Shown: positions 45,901 to 57,846, counted from the stretch's first letter. The stretch is 64,000 nt of DNA from Massospora cicadina (GCA_022478985.1 JAKSZP010006612.1:186001-250000); one strand, 5' to 3'. The notes: generated by a model not told the origin, from the sequence alone. Translations and numbers: made by a program.

Positions 45901-46745
45901 TGTCTATAATTTTGGTTTTTAACACTGTTAGTCTCATCACTATACTTTCTATCTTTGAGCAACAGCAGTCTCATGAGTTTCAGGGCTCTTCACAAGGCTA
46001 TTGTATATTGTCCTCTATTATTTCTCTAAAGAAATTACTATCTACTCATGGTTGACTGCATGACACATTTTAAAGACAAGATTGATAGAATGTCAAGGGT
46101 TTCCTTTTCTTCTACCACAGCATTTTTCAAAGAAAATAATATCAGAAGATAAGAGCGTAAACTCATAGATATAATATAGTTTAGGGCTAAATAATGGATA
46201 AAAATAATTGACCTGTGCTATGGTAAAAAATTATAATATCCTTACTATTATGCTAAGCAAAGTTGTGCATCTGTGAGCTGGAAAAATCTAAAAAATGTTT
46301 ATATAGGATATCATTTTTTTGATTAATTTTTCTAAATATTCATCAAAATTAACAGCTCCATTAGTTTTATATCAGAGAGTTAAAAATAAAATGTTTTACA
46401 GGAGGTAGAAAAGGCTAATAGGATAGTTGTCTTAATGTCCATTTCAGGGAGATGGTAGACTTTCTAACCATTTTACAAAATGGGTGAGATTATGACAAAA
46501 AAATTATTTAAATTCCAGTAGAAATTTTTTATATGACACTGTACTTTTTTGACGTAACTCAATGTGACATAATTGAGCATTAAGTCATTAAAATGAGTAA
46601 CAACTAAAGTAAATTAGCTCTTAAGAGATATTATATTAAACCATTAAAGCTTACCTTTTCTAAATGATGACCAGGTAAAATTATTTTACCAAAATAAATG
46701 CAGTGGCATATGGCTACAAATAGCTTATTAGTAATTTTAAGAAAC
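42969..46745. other. AT-rich stretch, no supported gene
   Basis: Very AT-rich to about 44400. Mildly GC-richer patches at about 44430-44600, 45000-45320 and 45530-46100 do not give a coherent frame or motif and are probably unrecognisable old repeats. Confidence 0.5.
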
Positions 46746-47083
46746 TGTTAGGAATTAATAGGACCAAGGGGAGCCCAAGTTCGCTTTGCCAAACACTAAA
46801 CAGCTCCCATGGAACCACATGAGGCACCAAGCAACTAATAATATTAAGGCCCCACAGTCCTTTATCTGACAAGGGATAAACCATTTAGCTGTAGCATATT
46901 AGCTGTAATGTGCGCCATAATTTATTAAATGCTTTTCAAAAATTTGGCAAACTTAATAAGGGTCAGAATACGGAATTTTTTACTTTCAGAATGAGAAAAT
47001 AGGGAAATCATAAGCATGCAACCTCACTTTTGAGGTCACTTTTAATGAACATGGCTCTCAAGACCATTTCCATTAGCCTAACA
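46746..47083. repeat. Possible 338 bp solo LTR
   Basis: It begins TGTTAGG and ends CCTAACA, a perfect 7 bp inverted pair of the TG...CA kind, and is GC-richer than its flanks. No target duplication (gaaac before, tattc after) and no partner LTR was found, so chance cannot be excluded. Confidence 0.25.
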
Positions 47084-47887
47084 TATTCAGACCTAAGTCA
47101 GAAGAGAGTTGCTTCAATAATATGCAGACTAGGTTGCATCAAAAACCAAGACATATTGCAAATTATAACAAAATGGTTTAATTAAAACCCACAAATGTGA
47201 GCATTCCAGGGAAATAACACACAAATCAGCATTACTTAGATTTATGACACAATCAGCCAAGGTGTGGCGGACATTCAAACATTGCTGGCCTCTGTCACCT
47301 GGAGGACTTTTTGGAGTGCAATCCCAAGAATAATGCGAACTCTCCTCACTGGAGCTCATACACCCCAACTTGATTACAGCCCCTGATACGTCAATCTTCC
47401 CCTATTTTTCCTCTTGCAAACATCCTAGTTGCAAGGTGCAAACACTAAACTAACTTGGCAGTTTATAGATATTGTTCCCCTACCTGATCAGCATTGCTTG
47501 GACAGGTAAATTTAAACAATAGATTTATAAAATGCTGATATAAGTAAAAATTGGCTTTATTCTTGAGAGTGAACCAAAATAGATAGGATTTTTTAAGTGA
47601 GGAAAGGGTAACACACCCTCACTTGATAATTAGCCTGACAAGAGATATGTATTTTAATATTAAAGTAAGCATTAAAAGCCTAAAAAATTCCAGCATTCCA
47701 GAAACCATTTGCTAGTGAATTAAAGGTACCTAAATTTACTAATTAAGCTTGAACATATAAATTTAGTAATTATCTAAAAAAATTTGATTCACCAATTAAG
47801 TTGAAACAGGAAAATTGGCATTGCAACCATCATTTTTGAAGATTTTCAAGTCCTTACTTTAGGAAATCATGTATAATCAATAAATAC
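47084..47887. other. Intergenic, no gene seen
   Basis: A GC-richer portion at 47084-47480 includes a 79-codon minus frame (47129-47368) with no recognised motif. The rest is AT-rich up to the A3 LTR. Confidence 0.5.
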
Positions 47888-48647
47888 TGTTAGGATTACA
47901 TTTTTAAGCTCAATGGTGCTTTGCCCAAGGAGCCAAACAGTCTATAATTGAGGTCAACTAAGTCACACAAAAAGTATATTTTTTATTTTTAAGGGTGCCA
48001 TTTCACCACCTATGTCCCATCAAATAAAGTATCCGTCATATGGTAAGTATGGCGAAATGGACTTATTAAAATCAACTACCAAAATGAGATATAAAATATA
48101 GATGTAACTTTATTGTAGTATAAATCAGGGGTTTTGTATGTTTCATTTAATAGAATAAACCCCCCAAAAAAGATTCATAAAAATTATAGGGGGGAAAGCT
48201 AGAAGGGAGGCTCTTAATCAGATGATACATATCAAATGTTATAATGCCTTTGTATCATAATATTAATAGAGCAAAAATGGTGAATATAATACCCAAGTTG
48301 GATGAAACTGTGTGTCACTTAGGTTGATCATTTGGTAGCTTAATGATTACTACCCCTTTTTTAAATCATCTTAATTTGCTACCTTGAGTGCCACTAAAAG
48401 AAATTGTCACCTGACCTTCAGATGATCCATCATTTTTATGGAACAGGAATCCATCTCAAATAGCTTAGGCTCAACTTATTTTGTCAGAGTTTTACAAAAG
48501 TTGATAGAGATTTGCTGACTCAATTTTATCCAGGTAATTTATTGAGGTAATGGATTTAACCCCTTCTTGGGTCTTAATGTTGATTCATATGAGGAAGTCA
48601 AATGGTCAATATTCATCTCATCATGTCTGATATCAGGATATCCAACT
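47888..48647 (-). repeat. A3 3' LTR (760 bp)
   Basis: TGTTAGGATTACATTTTTAA start and a decayed end (ATATCCAACT for ATATCTGACA). It aligns with the A1 and A2 LTRs. Confidence 0.8.
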
Positions 48648-48659
48648 CTATCCCTTTTA

Positions 48660-49800
48660 AGGATATTAGCAGGTTAGTACCAATGCAAAGATCACCTATA
48701 ACACGGTTGATTGTTACTCCAGTTACCAAAGATTAACTTAAGCAATTGTCTCCACTTTTGTATTTGTTAGCACATGGCCCATCCCAGATGGAATCTATTT
48801 TTCCTCATCAGGGTGCTATTCAATTTGTGATAATATAGGACTATGTTTGAAAATTTTAAGGCGGGTAATATTGGTGAGTTGCATTTGCTGCTTGACCTTC
48901 CCTTGTAACCATCTTATCAAATATTTGTCATTGCTTCTGAATGAAGTCCTACTATTTTCTGGGCTAATCTTCTTAATGCTTTCTCAAGCTTATTTTAATT
49001 TTCACTGGTAACTTCTCGAGCTAATAGATCTGGGATACCAGGTGCTCTTCCATATAGGGCCTTAAGGGGAAACATTTTGATAATTTTATGGAAACTTATA
49101 TGGTAAGCCATCAATACACTTAGGAGGTTTTGGTTCTGGTGTAACATACTGGTAGTGGCCATATTGCGTAGTATTGAGACCAATGACCAAACTATTCTTT
49201 CTATGTACCCATTATTTGATAGATTTTAAAGCGCTGAGAATAATTGTTGACTTTCTATGATCATAGCTAAGATCCTCAGAACCCTTGACGTAAAATTCTT
49301 CTCATTATTGCTTAGTAGAACCTGCGGGCAGCTGTGCCTAGTAAGTAGTTTTATTATAAAAAGTTAACAGTAGCTTTAGCAGTCTGTAAGGTATTGGAAA
49401 TTGCTTTAATACACTTCATGAAATGATCTATCCTTACTAGAATGTATCGATTTTCTCCTGTGGATTCAGGTTTTAGACCTACAATATCTAAACTGATGGT
49501 TTGAAACGGCTGCTGTGGAATCATAGGCTGATACTTGTACTTAGAGCCTTATGCGGCTTTTGTTTCTTACAAGTGATTCAAGCATCTAAACCTTCCACTA
49601 CATAGTACAGTATTCCTTTCTCAAAAATAGCAATACTTGATCCATTTATAAGTTTTTCTGGCTCCTCCATGCCTAAGATATTGTGTACTTCCATTATTAC
49701 TGGTACTTTTTAGAATATAGCAAGAAAGATAGTCGATTCTGTGATTTTCTTGTTAATTAAACCATCAATAACCTTTGTATTTTGAGCATGTCATTTAAGC
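48660..49800 (-). pseudogene. A3 integrase remnant
   Basis: The C-terminal part at 48995-49183 reads MAYHISFHKIIKMFP, ALYGRAPGIPDLL, the usual Ty3 integrase sequence after the catalytic core. Upstream parts are visible by DNA similarity to A1 (CTTCATGAAATGAT near 49420, TCTTCCCAATA equivalents near 49615). Broken in all frames. Confidence 0.6.
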
Positions 49801-49989
49801 ATCTGTTAAAATGGTTCATCTTTCTCCACCCAAGAGTCTTGCTTCATGATTAGGTCTTGTAACCGTTCAGACTCACTATTGTCAAGATATAATATGGGCT
49901 GCCAAGAAGTCCATCTACATTTATGTGTTTTATTACATCTCAGTGGACAATATCCATGTCATAGTGTTGAAGCTTGGCCCATCTATCTA

Positions 49990-51150
49990 GTCTCTCTGTT
50001 GGACCATTAAAATTTCACAGTTACTTTATTGAGGCGTGGCGTCACAACTGTAAAGTTCATAACATAAAAAAAGTGCCAGAAATTTTTTACCGCTAGGAGA
50101 GCAGCTAAGCACTCTTTCTCTGTGACGCTATAACTTCGCTCAGCTTTGATAAAAGCTTTTTTCTATAATATGACACCGGGTGGTCAATGACATTCTCATC
50201 CAGTTGAGAAAGGAAGGCAACTATGGCTAAGTCAGAGGCGTCAGTAAACAGGTTATATGGCTTCCAATCGTCTGGATGTCATAAGATTAGTCATCTTTTC
50301 AACAAACCCTTCATTGACTTGAATGTAGCTCATTGCTCTAATTCTCATGCAAATGGTATTTTTTTGGTAAGCAATTGGACAGGAGGTTCAGCAAGTTGAT
50401 CAAGTTTAGGGATAGATTGATGGTAATATCCTATAATTCTTAAAACCTGTATGTTTCAGAGGCACTTTAGCTCAGGAATCTTGAGATTGCTTCAACCTTT
50501 TTGTACAAATGTTTAATTTCTTCCCTTATTATGTCATGCCCTAAAATTTAAAGTCTTGCTGGATAAGGGTACACTTTGCAGGTTTTTATTTAAAAGATTC
50601 ACTTTATGGTTTGAAACACTGACTTGAGGTGGTCGAGATGATTGGTGAAGGTTTTGGTTAATAACGTTATGTTATCTAGATAAACGGTCACACAGCTGAG
50701 TTTAAGATCTTTCATGATGTGATCCATCACCTGTTGGAACAATGCAGGAGCTTTGCATAAACCCTATGGGAGCTGGGTAGGTTGGAATAACCCTTCCGTG
50801 CATATCAACGAACATTTTATTTGTCTTCTTTTGTTAGATCTATCTGCCAATAACCGCTGGTAAAGTCCATTGCACAAAATAAATTTGAGCCTGAGAGATA
50901 GGCCAGGGCATTATAAATCCTTGGAAAGATGATAGCTGTCCTTCTTAGTGAGGCTAATTAGCTTCCTGTGTTTTCATCACTATTCTATGACCACCATTCT
51001 TTTTATAAGCAACAATGTGGATAATCTCAGACTTTAGTATGGCACAAGTAAGATGACATCCAGTAGTTGCTCAAATTTGGTCTTCACTTAATTCTCCTCT
51101 ACTCAACTTTATAGAATAACTTTAATCTGATAAGAGTTGAATCTTCTATG
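49990..51150 (-). pseudogene. A3 RNase H and reverse transcriptase remnant
   Basis: Colinear with A1 4150-5350. The polymerase motif is YLDNIT at about 50660-50685, so the second Asp of YxDD is Asn (G to A). RNase H blocks near 50200-50260 correspond to the DSSDLAIG segment of A1. No continuous frame remains. Confidence 0.6.
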
Positions 51151-52165
51151 TTGATAGTAAAAGTTCAGTCTGACATGTTATCATATTTGACATCTTACGT
51201 GGAGAACCAAATTCTAATAACCTTTAAGTAGTTGATGCACTTTCTAAAGTTCCTTCTTGGTTTAACTTATCAGATAATCTGGACTATAGAAATAGCAAAA
51301 TTAATTGTTGGTGGAAGGCCAAAATCAAGGTGAGCATCAACTGATGTACCTTTTCAATTCCATTAATAAAAATTAATTAACTTTTACCGTTTTCTTGATG
51401 CTTATTGACTAGAATATTATTGTTGGTTATGTTCCCAATTAATAGCTCAATAGGCAGTGATAATCTGGATTGAGGACTCCTGGTAAAACTCTTGGTTCAA
51501 ACCTACTTTCTCCTTTGACACTAGTAATATGTAGTAAGCAGTTAATGGTATAAGCAAATTTATGTTGGCAGTAATCACTCTTTGTTCTTCTGGTTTAGTT
51601 TTAACTTCTTGATGGAATTAAACGGTATGCTCTCTGCTACATCTACTGAGATTGGTAGCTTTTTCGTGTTTCTTCCAGAGATAGAATATAGCAAAGGTAA
51701 ATCAGAAACAGGGTACTCAACCGGACAAGAGTAATCCTTCTTGATGAAATCTTTATTATCCAAGACAAGGGGAACTTTATAGTTGAGAAGTGATAAGTAT
51801 CCTTTTTTAAATTGATAACTCCTTAATATTAGATCAAAAATTTTATCCTGATGTAAACATCATATTGACTGTTGTCAAGGGAGATGGCGGGAGCTGAAAA
51901 TACTAATTTCTAACTCATATTGGCAGAGATGAGTACACACCTATCACCTTGGTGTCATTTAGACTGGCGGTACTATATTCTTGAATGTATTCAAGGTCTA
52001 TAGTAAGCTTTATCTTCATGATGAGGCAGGACGACACAACGTTAATAGATGATTCCATATCCAAGGTAGCCATAACTCAAACCATTTGAACTACCATTTA
52101 CACTTTGATATAGTTCCTTTAAACTTTAGTGGAAGGGTTTACAACTCCTTAAGGCATAATGTTGC
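51151..52165 (-). pseudogene. A3 protease region
   Basis: Contains the uninterrupted site corresponding to the B insertion in A1 (CAATAGGCAG, about 51448). The active-site segment at 52051-52075 reads ATLDMESSINVV, with Met in place of Thr/Ser and Glu in place of the catalytic-loop Gly. Further on, LEYIQEYSTAS matches A1. It ends at the GTTGC duplication of element E. Confidence 0.6.
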
Positions 52166-52511
52166 TGTCATAAAATTGCTTTTCCGGCAACAGTGGGCTC
52201 TGCTTGTCAGCAAGCCAACCAAAATAGAGACTAACTACCCTTGCCATTTTGCTTTAGGCAATGGGCCAGCAGCGCTGGCTGACCCATTGGCATGTCACCC
52301 ATGCCATTCGGGGATCCCCCAGCCTAAATCCCACCCAAAAAGAAAGAAACATAAACTTATCATAATAGGGAGATTAGGCAAAAGCAGATGTTTATTGAGA
52401 GGGAAGCGCCAGGTATTTATATGTGCAAAAGGGTTACTGCGCCCATTGATGACCTATCAGATCATCACTGGTTCTTCCAGCCAACCACTCTCTCTCACTG
52501 CGCTTCTCACT

Positions 52512-53840
52512 TTTTAAGTTTTCAGCTAATGATGCAAGCTAAAATAACTTAACAGTAAAATTGAGGATATAAACTCACTTTTCAAATGAAACTTCTTCTC
52601 ATAATTGGGAAGTAGGTTCTCTAATAATCCTCAATAATAGCCAAGTAACTCTGGTATACTCACCGTTCTTAAGTCTACTGGCACCAACAAATACAAGACC
52701 TTCTGTCTTTGTACAAAATCAGGAAATTATTTCTCTATAATCAGAACTACTTCTCTGGCAGGCAACTATGTACTTCTCTTAGGGAAGAATAAACACACAC
52801 AAATATCTAATATAGATGTAATGGCAACAAATATAAATATCTGACAGATGACAGATGGATAATAATTAATAAACTAAGTGACAGTAGTTATTAATGATCA
52901 ATAAACTAGTAAATGATGATTAATTGATTTTTTGATGTTTATTAATTGGCCAGGCACCAGTATTATATACCTCTTGGGCATCTCCTGGCCAAACTCATCT
53001 ATTAGATGAGTTCATTCATATTATGCCAATCCTCTGCTGGTCATGGCAATAATTATGAAAAATCCCCAAGTCAATTCAGCCCATGAATTGACTAAAAATA
53101 ACAATCGTTTCAGCCCAATTGGAGGCAATTTTACTCTCATAATTGGGATGACTTTGGGTTTTGAACTCAACATCAAAATCTTCCCAATTAGAGCTATGTC
53201 ATAACTTGATGTCTAACAATAAATGGGGAATAAAAAATATATGATCATAAAAGATGATGCACCCCAATTTGGGACATTGGCAGGCCTCTCAATAGCACTA
53301 ATTACACCCATAATTGGGACAACTTTGGGTTTTGAACTCAACATCAAAATCTTCCCAATTAGAGCTACATCATAGCTTGACATCTAACAATAAATGGGGA
53401 ATAAAAAATATATGATCATAAAAGATGATGCACCCCAATTTGGGATGTTGGCAGGCCTCTCAATAGCACTAAGTATGCCCATAATTGGGACATCTATGTT
53501 TAAGTGCTTAATTATCAATTTCATTAAATTGAACCCAACTTCCACCTTAGTGCATTAAGATTAATGTACTAATTTAGGAGGTGCAATTTAGTTAATGCCA
53601 TGGGACCACTTTGCACCCAAGTGTACCCATAATCAGCCATAATATAATAATATCATAGCTATTATTAGCTATGATAATTGGGCACCTCAGATGCAATTAG
53701 AGCAGTTATGAGGTGAATCTGATTTATCAAATTATGCAGATGAATTGGGAGAATCAAAGGATCCATCAATGGAAGTAATCTATCAGCATTGATGGTTTTC
53801 TCAAAGGGTTTATTTTTGAGTCAACCATCAAAATCTAATA
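52512..53840 (-). repeat. D 3' LTR (1329 bp)
   Basis: Ends decayed from TGTTAAG to TTTTAAG and from CTAACA to CTAATA. It contains an internal tandem duplication with a 171 bp period (ACTTTGGGTTTTGAACTCAA at 53151 and 53322) and many AATTGGGA/TCCCAATT words. Pairs with 57865-59196. Confidence 0.9.
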
Positions 53841-53853
53841 TTTCCCCCACTTG
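53841..53853 (-). other. D polypurine tract
   Basis: On the minus strand AAGTGGGGGAAA abuts the 3' LTR. Confidence 0.6.
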
Positions 53854-53893
53854 ACTGGAATATAAACCCTGAATTTTCCCAAATTCATTTTCA

Positions 53894-55045
53894 ATGTCTG
53901 AAAACAGCTCATCCTCTGCATACCACAATTTTGTCACTTCCCTCAAGCCCAAACAGTGGCATCAGTTTACTCATCTGCCCAGAACCATGCATATGAATTT
54001 GTTTTTGGGCTCACTCTGGGCAGCAGAGTTGGGCCAGCTTTTTCCTGCGCTGACTGTCATGATGTCAACTCAGCCCAAAACCATCATTGAGGAGGAAGTT
54101 GTCCAAGTTGTGGATCCTACCTGAGGATTGATAGGGTATGAGCTCAGGTCTCGTGCTTCCACAACTGTCACAGCAGACAACTTTGGCCTGCTCTTTTGAT
54201 CTGAGAGAGCCAACCTTTTTGCTCCAGCTAGTTTATCAAGATGGCGATCTTCTGGCAGAGTTTCTCTTTGTACTCAGCCATTTCCCAATGGCCCAAAACT
54301 ACAGTGCACTGCTGGGGTCAGCCAACTATTCTCATTGAGGCCAACTGCTCAGCAAAACTTGGGCTGAATATGATCATCTTTATAACCCCATTCATCTTTT
54401 GTTGGCTGAAGATACCTCTGTTTGACCTCAAGAGTTTGTTCAGGTTGACAGCTTTGTGGAGGAGGTCCTTGGTTCCTGGTCCAAGCTGCTTGAGAATGGC
54501 CCAATTTTGCTTCCTCTTTGGGTTTGAATACCCATGATGTTCAAGATGTTCATTTTTGCTCAGCTGTTTGGGCAGCTTTTGAGGCCCTTCATCAGGATAA
54601 CGCTGATGAATACCTCCCCAGGATGGCCATAGTCAGCCATCTTATGCGCCTTTTCCCCAACTGGATGCCTTCAGGTCATTTGTTGCATGTTCCCCCTCTA
54701 ATTGAGTGGTGGAAAACCCAGGTTTATCATGTTAGATTGTTGACCCCAGAAATTTATCAGTATTGAACTGATTTCCTAGTTGACTGTCTTCTCTTGGGCG
54801 CATGTTTCCCACCCAATTGTGGGCTCAATTGGGTAACTATAAATGGGTTCATGCCTCCTCTCCCCATTGTTTGCTGGGAGTCATCTTCAATGAGTGCGTG
54901 GCGCATCTGGCTCTATGCCATTATGGCCCTTTTTCTTGTCACCCAGCAACTAGACTGGGCCAAATTGGCGTGTGAAGATGAAAGTTCAGGTTCTGAGTTG
55001 CCTCCCCCCTCAAAGCTGAGGAATAAAATTCATTTTATTTATTAA
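53894..55045 (+). pseudogene. Opposite-strand gene-like region inside D, unknown function
   Basis: Plus-strand frames tile this GC-richer block, whereas the minus (pol) strand has no long frame here. 53894-54124 opens with MSENSSSSAYHNFV and has QWHQFTHLPRT and LGSLWAAELGQLFPAL. 54138-54338 continues in another frame. 54518-55045 is one frame of 176 codons broken by a single TGA (54764-54766), with FCSAVWAAFEALHQDNADEY, HLMRLFPNWMPSGHLLHV, LIEWWKTQVYHVRLL, a hydrophobic WLYAIMALFLV and an acidic end (CEDESSGSELPPPS). It reads as a Trp-rich globular protein; no family was recognised. Its tail faces the end of integrase across an AT-rich spacer. It could be a captured host gene or an antisense retroelement ORF. 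Confidence 0.5.
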
Positions 55046-55340
55046 AATTTATAGTTTTCTTATTACTTGAAATATAAAATCTTATTCTCTTTTTTTACTA
55101 TGTATATAGATGATAGAATTTTTTTTCTTTTGCATTATTATATATTATTTTTTTTTTTTATTATTAATCTTTCTCATAACTATTATTTTCAATTATTTAT
55201 ATATGCTTATATTAAAATTCCTCTCTTCTAATTGGGCCACTTTTTAAACTTCCTTAGGAATTTAGCATGGACTCAATTATATACATGACCCAAATTTTTC
55301 TCCTTAATAGTGTAAGAAAAGTTTGAGGTCTTCTCAATAA
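55046..55340. other. AT-rich spacer between convergent D genes
   Basis: Almost only A and T (including a T12 run near 55150) between the plus-strand region and the minus-strand integrase, the composition expected of overlapping 3' untranslated or termination regions of convergent genes. Confidence 0.4.
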
Positions 55341-55367
55341 CTTTGAATGGACCAACCCAAATGCAAT

Positions 55368-56930
55368 TTAACTTGTGAATTCAGCCCAAACCATGGGTAT
55401 TACAAAATAATACTTCATCTCCCACAGCAAATTCAGGCAGATTGTATCAGGTTTTTTGATCTTTTTCATGTTGGCCTTATGAAGTTTGAAGTTATTATCA
55501 AAAGCCTGGGCTTGCAGCTTAATTAAGGTCTCTGCAAGCCTCTTGACATACTGAGAATAGCTCAATTCCTGGGGTTCTTGTAATAAAGAATACAACAATG
55601 GTGGTAAGGCTGGATGCTTCCCATACAGAAGTTGGAATGGAGACATCTTTGTGGCTGAATGGTAAGAGATGTTGTAGGCAAAAATGGCTGAACTGAGGAA
55701 TGTGCTCCATTTGGAGGGCTTCTGAGAAGTCAGCTTCCTTAGGATATTGACAAGTGTTCCATTAACTCGTTCTACTGTACCATTTGTCTCTGGGTGGTAT
55801 GGAGTTGACAGAACACCGCGCACCCCCATTAATTCATTAAGCTTCTGGAGAATAACCGCAGTGAAATTTGTGCCATTATCCATCAATATAAATTGAGGAC
55901 ATCCGTGCTGATGAATAACTTGCTCCAAGATAAATTTAGCAGTTGTTGAGGCTCCTAAGTCCCGAATAGCCCTGGCTTTGACCTATTTTGTTAAGTGATC
56001 AACTGCCACAATAATATTTGGCTTTCACATTGCTAATTGGGAGGGGTCCAACCACATCTATAGATATAGTGTGCCAAGCAAATTTGGGCTGAACAAGCTG
56101 GTATGAAGTAGCTTTTTGGAAGGGTTTTTCCCCTTGACACTCTTGGCAACAGCTCAAAGTTTCATGGATGTCAAAATGCATCAATTCCCAATAGTAATTT
56201 TGCTTAAGCTGCTCCTTGGTTTTCTTAAAGCCTCCATGGCCAGTAGCCTTATGAGCAGCCAAAATTAGATCTGCTTGAGCCAAGGGACGTGGAAATATAT
56301 ATTTCTTTCCATCAATCACTTTGAATAAGACTCCTTTTTCAGTCTGGGTATCCTTTCTTAATTTGGAGAGAATTTTCTGCACTTGTTTGGGCTCATTGGC
56401 AAAAGTTCCACTAACCATCTTCTGAAACAAGGCATCCTGCGGCTGGCAGAGGGTTGCCATGATGGGCAGATGGAACAAACAATCAGCATTCTGATGCTTA
56501 GCACCAGCCCGGTGCTTAATGGTATAGTCATAAGCCTGCAACTTAAGTGCCCAGCGAGCCAAACGTCCTTCTGGCTCCTTCAAATTGTTAAGCCAGCTTA
56601 GGGATGCATGATCAGTAACCACGGTGAAATGAACTCCATGAAGGTATACTTGGAACTGTTTATAGGCATATATAACAGCCAAACACTCTCTTTCTGTTAC
56701 AGTATAATTTCTTTCATGGGCATTTAGGGTTGACTAGCATAAGCTACTGGGTGCTCTTCGCCATCTTCTCTGACTTGGGACAAAACGGCTCCAATTGCTG
56801 TTAATGACGCATCAGTCTGAACAATAAATTCTTGGTCAAAGTCAGGATAGCGCAATACTGGTGCAACTAATAGGGCTGAACGAAGCTGGTCAAATGCCTC
56901 CTGGCAGGCCAAATTCCACTCAAAAGAGAC
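55368..56930 (-). pseudogene. D RNase H and integrase, lightly damaged
   Basis: 56724-56912: QEAFDQLRSALLVAPVLRYP, FIVQTDASLTAIGAVLSQV (RNase H start, Asp). A one-base shift near 56733 leads to 55999-56682: NAHERNYTVTEREC, VVTDHASLSWLNN, KHQNADCL, then the integrase zinc domain (HKATGHGG, YYWELM, CCQECQ). A stop (TAG in the place of Trp in VDHLTKW) lies near 55985. 55368-55928 gives the core: QFILMDNGTNFTA (second Asp), YHPETNGTVERVN (Glu), FAYNISYHSATKMSPF, LLYGKHPALPPL. First Asp is in VAVDHLT. All catalytic residues remain, so this is the least decayed integrase in the window. No chromodomain follows. RT and protease are absent upstream. Confidence 0.9.
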
Positions 56931-57089
56931 CTTTTTTGTTTTTTGATAAAATTAGGTGTTATATTTTTAGTTATCATTTTTTTATATATACTCTTTAATA
57001 TTTTTTATATTGATTTTCATTCCTTTATATATATATTTTTAAATTCTATCACCCTGCCCAGCCTATGAAAAATTCAATGGCTATTAATT
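56931..57089. other. AT-rich junction replacing protease and RT in D
   Basis: Between the RNase H start and the Gag-like ORF there are only about 160 bp of T-rich sequence instead of about 2 kb of Gag end, protease and RT. It marks a deletion or a non-autonomous design. Confidence 0.6.
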
Positions 57090-57806
57090 TTACTTTTTCC
57101 AATCATGATCCTGCTCAATTATAGGTGCATTTTTAGCTAGAAACTGATATAATGGCCTTCTTTGCCAAGCTATCATCCAATTGAATTTAGACATGACTTC
57201 CAAAAGGTAGAGGATTGTCTCTTTGCTCTGGAGAAAACTGGTCAAGGGCCATATGCAGTGTCCTGATATGGCAGATATGATTTGAATATTGTAATTAAAA
57301 TTGGGATGTGTCACAAACTCAGCTATTAGTGACTTATGGCCTTCATTGACAGTTTTTGGCAGATAATAAGGTTTGAGCTCCCTTTGGCCTGATTCTCCAG
57401 TAGTTAAAGCATTGCTTCTCTCATTAGAATGGCATGGAGGACTACTGGCCAAAATGGATTTTTGTGTAAAGTTTGATTCTGATGTAGATAAATTTGCCCT
57501 AACTTGAGGCGGAGGTTTTTCACCAGAGGAATTTCCACCATTGTCTGAGGTTACTGGTTCATTGATGTCCATATTTTCATGTAAGTGAGAATCATTTGAT
57601 GTGCAAGGAAGAGATTTTTTAGAATAACTTTGGGCATTGAAATTCATATCAAACAATTTTCTGCCTGCTTTAAGAGAATTAATTAAATCCATTCCATCTT
57701 CATTGTGGGTTTGAGGACATGAAAATGTGTAAAGCGCCTTATAAGTTTCTGTATTGTTGTTTCCATATTTTTGTGCAAATTCTGATGGTTGAAAATTGAA
57801 ATCCAT
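57090..57806 (-). CDS. D Gag-like protein (intact 238-codon ORF)
   Basis: It starts 40 bp inside the primer-binding site, the normal place for Gag, at the first ATG (MDFNFQPSEFAQKYG). Residues about 60-135 are Ser/Asn/Pro-rich and probably disordered (SDNGGNSSGEKPPPQV). Residues about 160-238 look globular, with hydrophobic and Trp-containing helices (LIAEFVTHPNFNYNIQII, LYLLEVMSKFNWMIAW) and a charged end (EQDHDWKK). No zinc knuckle is present. The assignment rests on position. It is the only element ORF of this size without a stop or shift, next to a pol that has lost RT. Confidence 0.6.
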   Translation of the reverse strand: MDFNFQPSEFAQKYGNNNTETYKALYTFSCPQTHNEDGMDLINSLKAGRKLFDMNFNAQSYSKKSLPCTSNDSHLHENMDINEPVTSDNGGNSSGEKPPPQVRANLSTSESNFTQKSILASSPPCHSNERSNALTTGESGQRELKPYYLPKTVNEGHKSLIAEFVTHPNFNYNIQIISAISGHCIWPLTSFLQSKETILYLLEVMSKFNWMIAWQRRPLYQFLAKNAPIIEQDHDWKK

Positions 57807-57846
57807 TATAGTAGTTGTGTTTGTCCCTGTAGTGTGTTTGATGCCC

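Noticed and set aside
45530..46100. Copia-like RT fragment on the minus strand
   Set aside because: A few residues (HAVNHE...SLEK) resemble a Copia RT start, but no second motif supports it and stops are frequent.
52950..53520. CRISPR-like repeats in the D LTR
   Set aside because: Only two long units in tandem without spacers, in a eukaryotic LTR.
54138..54537. Two separate plus-strand genes at 54138-54338 and 54241-54537
   Set aside because: Treated as overlapping frames of one frameshifted gene-like region (53894-55045) rather than independent genes.
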